A stretch of 64,000 nucleotides of DNA from Engelhardtia mirabilis (GTDB taxonomy: Bacteria; Planctomycetota; UBA1135; GCA-002686595). Below the pieces are notes generated by a model. The model did not search any database and had not been told where the DNA came from. It saw only the letters and a program-made list of their open reading frames with translations. The position numbers and the translations under genes are program-made. The stretch is taken from NCBI RefSeq assembly GCF_007748095.1, contig NZ_CP036287.1:6510001-6574000 (forward strand). Direction: 5' to 3'. Positions within the stretch are counted from its first letter, which is position 1. The number at the start of each line of letters is the position of its first letter. Shown here piece after piece: positions 15,871 through 23,489 of this stretch.

Positions 15871-17750
15871 CGTGTGCCACGAAGGATTGCTGACCAGCCG
15901 CAAGGCTGGAGGAGCAGGCCGTGTTGCATGGACGATGAGGGTAGGCCCCTCGGAATCGGAGTGCAGGCTCAGGTTCCAAACCGCCTCGAGCTGCGTGGGT
16001 TAAGAGCCCAGGTGGTGAGCGTCGAAGGAAAAGGCGCGGCGTGACTGCGTCAGGTGAGGTCCAGGGAGACGAACGCAAGTGAACCGCTGATGACGTGTCG
16101 TGAAGTATCTACTCGACGTCGAAACCGGGCAGGGTGGTTGGCCCGGGACAAGCCCAGAGGGCACCTGTCTACCGACTGGGCGGCGTCCGGCATGAAGGCG
16201 GCGTGAACTTGGACCAGGCGTCCGTGTGGAACGTGGGAACCTGTCGTCCCGATGCGAAGGAGGGCGCCCGAGCAGGCAGACCCTGCAAGGGCATACCGAC
16301 CGATGCGGGGCACAGGGGCGGAGCGACTCGTAGTAGTGGTGAAGGCTGGGAAACGAGCTGGAGCAAAGGGGTCGCGTCGTTCGGCCGCGACCATAGGTCA
16401 ACCGGAAACGGGAGGAGCCTGTGGAAGTAGCAAAGCCATTTCAGATTCCGAAGAAGCTTGTTTGGGAAGCCTATCTGCGGGTCAAGTCCAGTGATGGTGG
16501 GCCCGGGGTTGATGGCCAGGCGATCGAGGACTTCGAGGTTGACCTGAAGGACAACCTCTATCGTCTCTGGAACAGAATGTCGTCAGGTTCGTACTTTCCG
16601 CCGCCGGTCAAGCTGGTGGCGATCCCCAAGGGCGACGGAGGAGAACGAAGGTTGGGAGTGCCGACGGTCGCGGACCGCGTCGCTCAGAATGTGGTGAAGA
16701 CGGTCTTGGACGAGGTCGTGGAGCCTCAGTTTCATCCTGACTCCTATGGCTATCGGCCGGGCCGGTCGGCCCACGATGCCATGGCGCGAGCCAGGACGCG
16801 CTGTTGGCAATTCGACTGGGTTCTAGACCTCGACATCCGCGCCTTCCTCGACTCCCTCGATCACCACCTGGTGATGCGCGCAGTACGGCGCTACACGAGC
16901 AGTCGCTGGGTCCTCCTCTATGTTGAACGGTGGCTGAAAGCACCCTTGCAGCTCGAGGATGGATCGCTTGAGGAGAGGGATTCAGGGACTCCCCAGGGTG
17001 GGGTCATCAGTCCGGTTCTCGCGAACATCTTCCTGCACCTCGCGTTCGACACCTGGATGGCCGAGCGCCATCCGGACGTGCCGTTCGAGAGGTACGCGGA
17101 TGATGTCGTGATTCACTGTCGGACCGAGGCCCAGGCAATGCAGGTACGCCGAGCTATTGTTCAGCGTCTCGCTCACTGTCGACTCGAGGCCCACCCGGCC
17201 AAGACAAAGATCGTCTATTGCCGGGACTCCAATCGGAGAGGGCCGTACCCGAGAGTCAGCTTCGACTTCCTCGGGTACACCTTCCGGCAGCGTCGCGCGC
17301 ACAACCGGGGAGGTCAGCTCTTCCTGAGCTTCTCTCTGGGGGTCAGCGACAAGGCCGCGAAGGCAATGCGACAGGAGATGCGACGATGCTGGAGGGTCGC
17401 GCGGCGAACTGACAAGAGCCTGATCGATCTGGCGAACATGTTCAACCCGAGCATGCGGAGCTGGATTGCCTACTACGGAGCGTTCCACCGCTCGGCGCTG
17501 GTGCCGGTCTTTCGCCCGCTCAACTACGCTCTCGTGCGTTGGGCGCAGCGGAAGTACCGGAAACGGTTCCGGCGTTGTGGACGACAGCCGTGGCGTTGGC
17601 TGGCGGGAATCGCCCGCCGCGACCCCACGCTATTCGCGCACTGGGCAATCCTTCGGACTGGAATGGCTGAACGATAAAGGCCGTATGAGCTGAGAGGTTC
17701 ACGTACGGTTCTGGGAGAGCGCGGGGGTGCAATTCCCCCGCGCCACTCAC
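15871..17750 (+). mobile_element. Group II intron inserted in IS66 tnpC
   Basis: About 1.88 kb, in the same orientation as tnpC. The 5' end reads GTGTGCC at 15872, a GTGYG-type group II start. The 5' ribozyme domains occupy about 15872-16420, followed by the reverse-transcriptase gene. Domain V lies just after the RT stop (about 17677-17712, GCCGTATGAGC...ACGTACGGTT). Domain VI is the GC-rich hairpin at about 17719-17746 with an unpaired-looking AA on its 3' side, and the 3' end reads ACTCAC. The uninterrupted copy at 26347 shows the original target, GACCAC/CTTCCTC. The exact boundary is ambiguous by one base (15871-17750 or 15872-17751). Confidence 0.88.
16421..17677 (+). CDS. ltrA: Group II intron reverse transcriptase/maturase
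   Basis: Intron-encoded protein of 418 residues. It helps its intron fold and splice and copies the RNA into DNA during retrohoming. The RT domain is intact: GGPGVDGQAIEDFE near the N-terminus, VAIPKGDGGERRLGVPTVADR, the GYRPGRSAHDA block, GTPQGGVISPVLANI, and the catalytic box RYADD (Y225-A226-D227-D228). A group II maturase domain follows (SWIAYYGAFHRS and a C-terminus ending HWAILRTGMAER). No HNH endonuclease domain is present. The GTG start at 16421 is preceded by a good Shine-Dalgarno site (GGGAGGAG, 16410-16417). Confidence 0.95.
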   Translation: MEVAKPFQIPKKLVWEAYLRVKSSDGGPGVDGQAIEDFEVDLKDNLYRLWNRMSSGSYFPPPVKLVAIPKGDGGERRLGVPTVADRVAQNVVKTVLDEVVEPQFHPDSYGYRPGRSAHDAMARARTRCWQFDWVLDLDIRAFLDSLDHHLVMRAVRRYTSSRWVLLYVERWLKAPLQLEDGSLEERDSGTPQGGVISPVLANIFLHLAFDTWMAERHPDVPFERYADDVVIHCRTEAQAMQVRRAIVQRLAHCRLEAHPAKTKIVYCRDSNRRGPYPRVSFDFLGYTFRQRRAHNRGGQLFLSFSLGVSDKAAKAMRQEMRRCWRVARRTDKSLIDLANMFNPSMRSWIAYYGAFHRSALVPVFRPLNYALVRWAQRKYRKRFRRCGRQPWRWLAGIARRDPTLFAHWAILRTGMAER

Positions 17751-18713
17751 CTTCCTCTGCACCGCCAGGAGGTGATCTTCGAGCGGCACGGCTACGCGCT
17801 CAGTCGCTCGACGATGTGCGACTGGGTCGGGGCCTGCGCCGAGCCGCTCTTCCCCGTCGTCCAGGTGATGCGAGAGCGCATCCTCGCATCGGGGTACGTG
17901 AACGCCGACGAGACGCCGGTCCTGATGCAGACCAACTTCGAGGGCGGCGGCAAGCAGTGCGCCTGGCTCTGGGGCTACGCCGATCGCGACGGCGATGTGG
18001 TCTACGACTTTCGAACGAGCCGGGGCCGTGATGGCCCTCTGTAGTTTCTCGATGGATTCCAGCGCTACCTGCAGATCGACGATTACGCCGACTACAACGA
18101 GGTCTGTCGCTCAGATGGCGTGACCAAGGTCGCGTGCTGGGCCCATGCCCGACGCAAGTTTTGGGAAGCGCTGACAAGCGCGACGGCGGACGCGTCGACA
18201 GTCCTGGCCAAGATCCAGCGCCTGTACCGCGTGGAGAAGGAAGCGCGCGATGCGGGCCTGGCTCCCGATGCGGTAGGCGAGCTGCGCCAGTCGAAGTCGA
18301 GACCGATCCTCGCGTCGATCCACCAGGACCTCGAGCGACTCTCGAAGTCGGCGCTGCCCAAGAGCCCAGTCGGCAAGGCAGTGGCCTACACGCTCAACCT
18401 TTGGGAGGAGTTGGTCCGGCACGTCGACGATGGCCGGATCGCGATCGACAACAACTCGATCGAACGAGCCATGCGCGCGGTGGCCGTAGGCCGCAAGAAC
18501 TGGCTCTTCTGCGGCGGCGAAAGCGGCGGGCAGCGAGCGGCCGTCATCTACTCCCTCGTCGAGACCTGCAAACGGCTCGACGTCGAGCCCTTCGAGTATC
18601 TCCGCGACGTGCTCTCGAGGATCCGCGAGCACCCCGCCGATGGACTCGAGAGCCTCACGCCGCGTGGATGGCGGGACGCACGCTCCCGCGCGGTAGCCAC
18701 GATCGCAGGCTGA
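17751..18713 (+). pseudogene. tnpC: IS66 tnpC transposase, 3' exon with in-frame TAG
   Basis: Continuation of tnpC after the intron: LPLHRQEVIFERHGYALSRS, then the first catalytic Asp in VNADETPVLM. A TAG at 18042-18044 interrupts the frame where IS66 transposases usually continue (GPL-stop-FLDGFQRYLQ). The same frame stays open to 18713 and carries the second Asp (QIDDYADYNEV), the CWAHARRKFWEA motif and the catalytic Glu in NNSIERAMRA. An internal ATG at 18120 could start a fragment, but it would lack the first two catalytic residues. The second copy has TAA at the same codon. Confidence 0.85.
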
Positions 18714-18804
18714 GAGTCGGGGCGCCATCGCGTCCCCGGCCAATCGCCAATCCGAGCGACCGGGCGAATTCCTGTCGGCTGCACCTCTTGGCCGGACGGA
18801 TACG

Positions 18805-19095
18805 GTGGTGCGGGGCTGCGAGGCTTACGCCGAGGACCACTGGCGGCGTCTGCGCATCGGCGACGCCGAACTCGAGGTCGTCAAGCCGGCCTCGCGCTGC
18901 GTGTTGGTCAACGTGAATCCGACCAGCGGCGAGCGCGACCGGCGCGGAGAGCCCCTACGAACCCTGGCCGGATATCGACGAACGGCCGGCGGCAACTACG
19001 CCCACAAGCCCGATCGCATCTACCTCGGCGTGCGTGCCAGCGTCGCGCGGCCGGGCCGGGTGCAGCGCGGCGACATGCTCGAGATCCTCGACTGA
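18805..19095 (+). pseudogene. MOSC-domain protein, 5'-truncated
   Basis: C-terminal 96 codons of a MOSC-domain protein. The family binds sulfur through a conserved cysteine in molybdenum-cofactor-related and similar proteins. The fragment shows YAEDHWRRLRIGDAELEVVKPASRCVLVNVNP, split here into its natural blocks: the EDxWRRLRIGD motif, VVKPASRC with the expected Cys, PLRTLAGYRR, and a C-terminal GVRASVARPGRVQRGDMLE. Homology begins exactly where the IS66 sequence ends (about 18805), so the 5' half of the gene was lost when the element or its rearrangement arrived. No other part of the gene is in the window. Confidence 0.7.
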
Positions 19096-19214
19096 ACCCG
19101 CTTCCCACCACTCGGTCCGCGACACTCGGCTCGCCAACCGCCTCGCCGCCAGCAACGTGCCCAGCCGGAGCGGCTGGGCCTTCACTCCCTGCGGGCGAAC
19201 TCCAGCCTTCGCTC

Positions 19215-20849
19215 CTAATGCGCTTCAGGACTCATGGCCACAGCGATAGCCATGGCCAGACTCTCGAGCCGATTCGCCTTGCGCTGCGCAGCGATCGCCC
19301 CAATGGGATTCGAATCCAGGGCGAGGCTGCGCCAGATCCCCTTGGACACGGCGAACTCCGAGAAGCGCCAGTCGCGCTTCGCTTCTCGTTCGCTGACAAC
19401 CAAGCCCGGCTCCGCGTAGGTGACTTGCTCCCGCCAACCATCGACGCGAGCAATCAGGTCGTCCATGGACTGCGCGAGCTCAGTCCCCGCGGCCTTCAGA
19501 TGGGCCCGTTCGAACCAGCCACTCTCGACCGCACCAGGCAGGTAGGTCGCGAGGTCGACAGCCATCCGCTGAAGCTCTCGGGGCTGACCGACGTCGAGGA
19601 ACGGTTCTAGTTCGAGCGGTCCCCGACTGGAGCCAAGCCGACCGAGAAACGCCAGGCGCAGGCTCTCACCGCGAAGATCGACAGGAGTGTCATCGTTCGC
19701 AGCCAGTTCTTCAGCGAGCGCTTGACCCGCGGGCGCCATGTATCCGCGCCACAACCCGCGCAGCGCCGCAATCCGAAGATCGGAGGACAGGACGTTGTCG
19801 CGAATAAGGCCGACGAGCGCAACGGCGGTGGATTGGTCGGCGAATAGCCCCGCGGCCTTCAAACTGATGGCCGGATGCAGCGAGTTCGCTCCCACCAGCT
19901 CGGCGATCTCAATGCGAGCCTGGTCAGGCTCGAGCGAGACGAGATAGGTCTCGAGTAGAGCGAACTGTCGATGGCGGGGGGCGCGCGCGATCTGTTCGAA
20001 GAGCTCGGAAAGTGCGTCGGCCCCGTCCAGATGGACGAGGCCTTCCCCGAGTAGCTCCGCGTTGCGATCGTCGGATTCCGTCGCGAGCGCCGCGCCGAAA
20101 GTGTCAGTCAACCAGGCCCGGTGTTCGACCTCGTCGCACAGTCTGATCCGCAGGCACTCGAATGCAGCGAAACGCCCCGTAGAAGTCAAATGTGATTGAA
20201 GTGACTCACCGACGGTCAAGCGCGTGCTATCGAAGCGCGGGTCAGCGAACAAATAGCCGAGCCGCAACGCAGCCGGGTTGTCGGACTGCGCCAGGATCGG
20301 AAGCGCCAGCGCGTCGTAGTCTCGCCCCTGCTGAACGCAGGCCATCGACAGGAATGCCGCAAGGTCTTCGCCGAGCTCGAACGAATCATTGGCTGCCTTC
20401 GAGTAATAGTCGAAGAGCTCGACAATGAGCGGGATCGCCTCGGGGTGAGTCGCTCGATTGCGATCGATGTGGCCGAATGCGCCCCACGTCAGCACCGCCT
20501 TGATCAGTGGGTCTGTCTCCGCGACGGCGGCCCGCGCAACATGTTCGATCGCGACGTCGTCGTCCAACTCGGTCAGAGGCTCCGACCAGCGGCAATCGGT
20601 CGCGATTCCGGCAGGAGCGAACTCGGCTTCGATCACCGCGCGGCGCGTCGTCGTTAGATCGAGGTAGAGCTCTTCGTACTTGATGAGCGGGTCAGGGCCA
20701 GCGGTCAGTTGCGACTGCACGCGGGCAGGTTCCGAACTCGATGGGCCGGCAGACACGAGGACTAGAACGACCACGATGGGATACACGCGCCCGTCCAAGA
20801 TCGACGATGGACGATGCCGGGGCGATTCGAATGCGAGGAGGTCGCTCAT
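19215..20849 (-). CDS. Exported alpha-helical repeat (HEAT-like) protein of unknown function
   Basis: Family not recognised. The 544-residue product has one hydrophobic segment near the N-terminus (about residues 20-38, VYPIVVVLVLVSAG), which could be a signal peptide or anchor. The rest is almost entirely helical, with repeating short helix pairs (for example SLKAAGLFADQSTAVALVGL and LRIAALRGLWRGYMAPAGQA), as in HEAT/ARM-type scaffolds. No catalytic motif is visible. The ATG at 20849 overlaps the stop of the upstream gene as ATGA, so translation is probably coupled. The long open frame upstream of 20849 belongs to the other gene's region. It lies in the segment bounded by the two IS66 tnpC copies. 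Confidence 0.75.
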   Translation of the reverse strand: MSDLLAFESPRHRPSSILDGRVYPIVVVLVLVSAGPSSSEPARVQSQLTAGPDPLIKYEELYLDLTTTRRAVIEAEFAPAGIATDCRWSEPLTELDDDVAIEHVARAAVAETDPLIKAVLTWGAFGHIDRNRATHPEAIPLIVELFDYYSKAANDSFELGEDLAAFLSMACVQQGRDYDALALPILAQSDNPAALRLGYLFADPRFDSTRLTVGESLQSHLTSTGRFAAFECLRIRLCDEVEHRAWLTDTFGAALATESDDRNAELLGEGLVHLDGADALSELFEQIARAPRHRQFALLETYLVSLEPDQARIEIAELVGANSLHPAISLKAAGLFADQSTAVALVGLIRDNVLSSDLRIAALRGLWRGYMAPAGQALAEELAANDDTPVDLRGESLRLAFLGRLGSSRGPLELEPFLDVGQPRELQRMAVDLATYLPGAVESGWFERAHLKAAGTELAQSMDDLIARVDGWREQVTYAEPGLVVSEREAKRDWRFSEFAVSKGIWRSLALDSNPIGAIAAQRKANRLESLAMAIAVAMSPEAH

Positions 20850-21496
20850 TGCCCATCCCCTCCACCGCTGCCGCCACCGGACCCGTTCTCCTTGGCTTCG
20901 ACTTCGTCGTCGAGCGCCTTCTTGTGTTTCTCGGCTTCCTCGTCGGAGCACAGCGGGTGCGCGACGCAGTCCTGCCAGTTCTTCAACAGTCGACCGATCT
21001 TCGATTCCTGCTCGCCGGTTGTCGCGGCACTCGTCAGGGCGATCGAGGGGAGGTTCAAGCCTGAACCGATCGTCTGCACCTCGAGCCGGGCGGCGCGATC
21101 GCTCTCGTTACTACCGTCCGAGGACATCGCCATCGTCGGGGCGCAGAAGGTCGAGATCGCATAGCTCGCAGCGATCGCCGCCACCATGCCAATTCGTCGC
21201 CTTGCCCAGACTCTCCTCAGGGACCCATCGCCGAATCGACGTACCCGCGACGATGCGGTGCCGAACAGATGCAACCACGGAGGACGCCTTTCGGCCGCTT
21301 CCATGCAGGTCGGCACCACGCGAGGAACGCTGCAAGACCGCACCGCCCGACCTTCCCGAAACCAGCCTTCCCGATGCTCGTACCCCAGAAGCCTGTACCC
21401 CAGAAGCCTGTCGAGGGCGACTGCGAACGACATCGGGGGGGCAGGTTCAGGTCTGGCCGGGACGACGTTTGGCAAGGGGGTCGTGCTCCGTTCCAT
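20846..21496 (-). CDS. Small single-pass membrane protein, unknown function
   Basis: The ATG at 21496 is chosen because a perfect AGGAGG lies just upstream on the minus strand; the frame is open much further, but without protein-like sequence. The 216-residue product has an N-terminal, probably cytoplasmic, part of about 100 residues rich in Arg and Pro. One membrane segment follows (about 104-124, MVAAIAASYAISTFCAP), then a tail of about 90 residues with two cysteines (DCVAHPLC), a charged helix and a glycine-rich end. A 15-bp tandem duplication (21380-21409) encodes a repeated RLLGY. The stop overlaps the start of the helical-repeat gene (ATGA). The unusual Arg-rich N-terminus makes the exact start less certain. 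Confidence 0.6.
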   Translation of the reverse strand: MERSTTPLPNVVPARPEPAPPMSFAVALDRLLGYRLLGYEHREGWFREGRAVRSCSVPRVVPTCMEAAERRPPWLHLFGTASSRVRRFGDGSLRRVWARRRIGMVAAIAASYAISTFCAPTMAMSSDGSNESDRAARLEVQTIGSGLNLPSIALTSAATTGEQESKIGRLLKNWQDCVAHPLCSDEEAEKHKKALDDEVEAKENGSGGGSGGGDGQ

Positions 21497-21993
21497 GGCT
21501 CCTCCTATTGAGCCCTGTAATTTCACGATTCGGGGGCCTGCGGGCGGGCCGGCTGTCCAGTCCGCCTTGTGCTCACGAGGGTGATGACCCACGAGATGCT
21601 CGCCCCCACAAACGGCATTTGGGGCGGTCAAGACCCAAAAAGTGTGAATTATCAGCCGAGAGGCCTTGCATTTTCCGGATCCAGAGCCTTCAGCCCGAGC
21701 GGCCGGGTGAACGATAAGAGGTGGATGTACCCCGCATGGAGGACAAGACGGGTGTCTATTGGCAGGGCATGTTCCACATCTGAGAAGAGTCCGGGTGTGG
21801 CCCCTGCGGAGAGCTTCTTCGCGGAACAACCCCGATCGATCGACGTCACCCGCGAGAGGGCCATTGGAGGTTGCAGGCACACCTCCGGCCGTACCCTCCA
21901 GGGATGCTTCAGCAACCGAGAAGGAACGATCTCTTCTAGCGCTGAGGCACGGGAGTTGATCGAATCGGCTTCCGAGCCCGTCGAAGGAGGCCC
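21497..21993. promoter_or_regulatory. Divergent intergenic region of the island
   Basis: Nearly 500 bp separate the minus-strand pair (starting at 21496) from the plus-strand genes (starting at 21994), so both promoters should lie here. I see no clear -35/-10 pair, operator palindrome or small gene. AT-rich patches stand out around 21635-21660. Both flanking starts have Shine-Dalgarno sequences. Confidence 0.45.
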
Positions 21994-23310
21994 TTGGGAA
22001 ACTCGATCGTCGCAGCCAAAGTCGAGGCACAAACGCAGCATCGTGGTGCAGCAGTGACCAGCCGGACTGGGAATTCCGCCGTCGTGGGTACCGCAAACGA
22101 TCGTCCTGCAGCCGAAGCCGGCTCTGAAACGACCAAGGAGCGCGGCGGGACCACGCTCTCCCAGCGTGCGTTGATAGGGACCGCGGTGATCCTGGGCCTT
22201 GGCCTCACCTACTCGTTCCTCGTCGGCCCCTTCCTCAACGCAAGGGCAGCGAGGGTCGAAGTCCAGTCATTCGCGCAGCTCGCCCTTGGGGAAGATCGAC
22301 CGAGCGACTTCGATCTTCGAGTGATGCTCGCGACGACAGCCGACGCCGGCCGTGCGCGCGGTGCGGCGCCAGTGGTCCTCACCGGACTCGCCAAGACGGC
22401 ACGACGCCTGTCCGAGCGATCGACCCAAGTCGGCTCGATCGAGGCGAATAGCATGGTCGCGGCGATCCTGATCGAGCACGCGAAACTCGCATCCTTGTCC
22501 TCTGATCGCGCTCGCAACCCGAGTCGGCCGGAGTTCGATTTTCAGAACGCTGACCTCCGAGCGCTCGACCTGTTCGAGCTCGGCGAACCGATCGACCTGG
22601 GAGGTTACAACTTCGCCGGATCGATCTTTGGCGACGCCCCCTTGCAGCCGCGAGCCGACCAAGGGGTCAGCCTGCGCGGAGCCGATCTTTCAGACTGCGT
22701 GTTCGCCGTTGCTCACATGCGCCACGCAGACCTGACAGGAGCCAAGTTGGAGGGCACGGTATTCCGGGGTACGTGGCTGAACGGGGCCTGTTTCGACGGC
22801 GCCACATTGATCAGCGCTCGGTTCGATGGGATCAGAGCCGATGGGACAACCTGGCGGGGCACGCAACTGCGAGACGTCTCTTTCGGATCTCGATTCGATC
22901 CTAGCGGAGTCGTCAAGAATGACGCCACAGCCGGCACATCGACGAACGCCACGGGAATCCGACAGGGATTCGACCCCAGTCAAGACACAGTCTGCAACCT
23001 CGTCGACTCGGCGTTCTATGCAGCAAGACTCATCGACGTTTCCTTCAACGATGCTGTCATGCACCGTGTGAAGTTCGGTGCCGACACAGTGCTCGAGAAC
23101 TGTCGGTTCCTCGATTGCTCACTTCTCGATGCCGATTTTCGCGGAGCACGGCTGCTCGGAACCACGAAGCTCGGGGGGGCCGGGCAGCTCCTGACAGGGG
23201 CTGTGTTCGCCTCCGCGCACGAGAAGGCCCTGACAGACTTCAACGGTCGGGGCATCGGTGCCTCTCTCGTGCGATTCGACCCGACCGACCGGCCTGCCGG
23301 CAACCCCTGA
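21994..23310 (+). CDS. Membrane-anchored pentapeptide-repeat protein
   Basis: The 438-residue product starts at the TTG at 21994, preceded by GAAGGAGG (21983-21990, rather close spacing). Residues about 1-58 are polar, then comes a membrane segment (about 60-81, IGTAVILGLGLTYSFLVGPF), so most of the protein is probably outside the cytoplasm. From about residue 183 the chain follows the A(D/N)Lxx pentapeptide pattern: FQNADLRALDL, SLRGADLSDCVF, MRHADLTGAKLEGTVF, GACFDGATLISARF and CRFLDCSLLDADFRGARLLG. Such repeats form a right-handed quadrilateral beta-helix used as a scaffold or DNA mimic. The region about 85-180 is helical and not recognised. The next gene follows on the same strand after about 180 bp. 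Confidence 0.8.
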   Translation: MGNSIVAAKVEAQTQHRGAAVTSRTGNSAVVGTANDRPAAEAGSETTKERGGTTLSQRALIGTAVILGLGLTYSFLVGPFLNARAARVEVQSFAQLALGEDRPSDFDLRVMLATTADAGRARGAAPVVLTGLAKTARRLSERSTQVGSIEANSMVAAILIEHAKLASLSSDRARNPSRPEFDFQNADLRALDLFELGEPIDLGGYNFAGSIFGDAPLQPRADQGVSLRGADLSDCVFAVAHMRHADLTGAKLEGTVFRGTWLNGACFDGATLISARFDGIRADGTTWRGTQLRDVSFGSRFDPSGVVKNDATAGTSTNATGIRQGFDPSQDTVCNLVDSAFYAARLIDVSFNDAVMHRVKFGADTVLENCRFLDCSLLDADFRGARLLGTTKLGGAGQLLTGAVFASAHEKALTDFNGRGIGASLVRFDPTDRPAGNP

Positions 23311-23489
23311 TCGGCGCCCTGGGCTCGCGCGAGCGTCAGACGGCCCAAGCCTGGCGCACGCCTCCCGACCAAATCTGAGCCTCGGTCACAGACGACGCCG
23401 TTAGACTCGGCTCGAAGCGAGGGCTGAGCCGACAAGGTGCGTCGCCGCCGCTTCCTAATGCTCGCCGAGGGAAGAGAAGGGGGACGAAT

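Larger units (their letters stand above)
14824..18806 (+). mobile_element. IS66-family element, copy 1 (degenerate, intron-interrupted)
   Basis: The element holds a stopped tnpB (14824-15228) and a tnpC split by a group II intron (15259-18713). Its right boundary is placed at 18806 because the sequence after tnpC, ending GGCCGGACGGATACGGT, is shared with copy 2 (ending 27402) and then diverges abruptly. The left end is unknown: no tnpA or GTAAGCG-type terminal repeat was seen. The piece from 17751 to 18806 differs from 26347-27402 at only about seven positions, so the duplication is recent. Confidence 0.7.

Noticed and set aside
15871..16044. Continuation of the tnpC open frame into the intron as an unusual transposase C-terminus
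   Set aside because: The sequence is the 5' end of the group II intron; the true continuation of tnpC is at 17751.
21380..21409. 15-bp direct tandem repeat, considered as the start of a CRISPR or VNTR
   Set aside because: Only two adjacent copies without spacers, and they lie inside a coding region, giving a repeated RLLGY.
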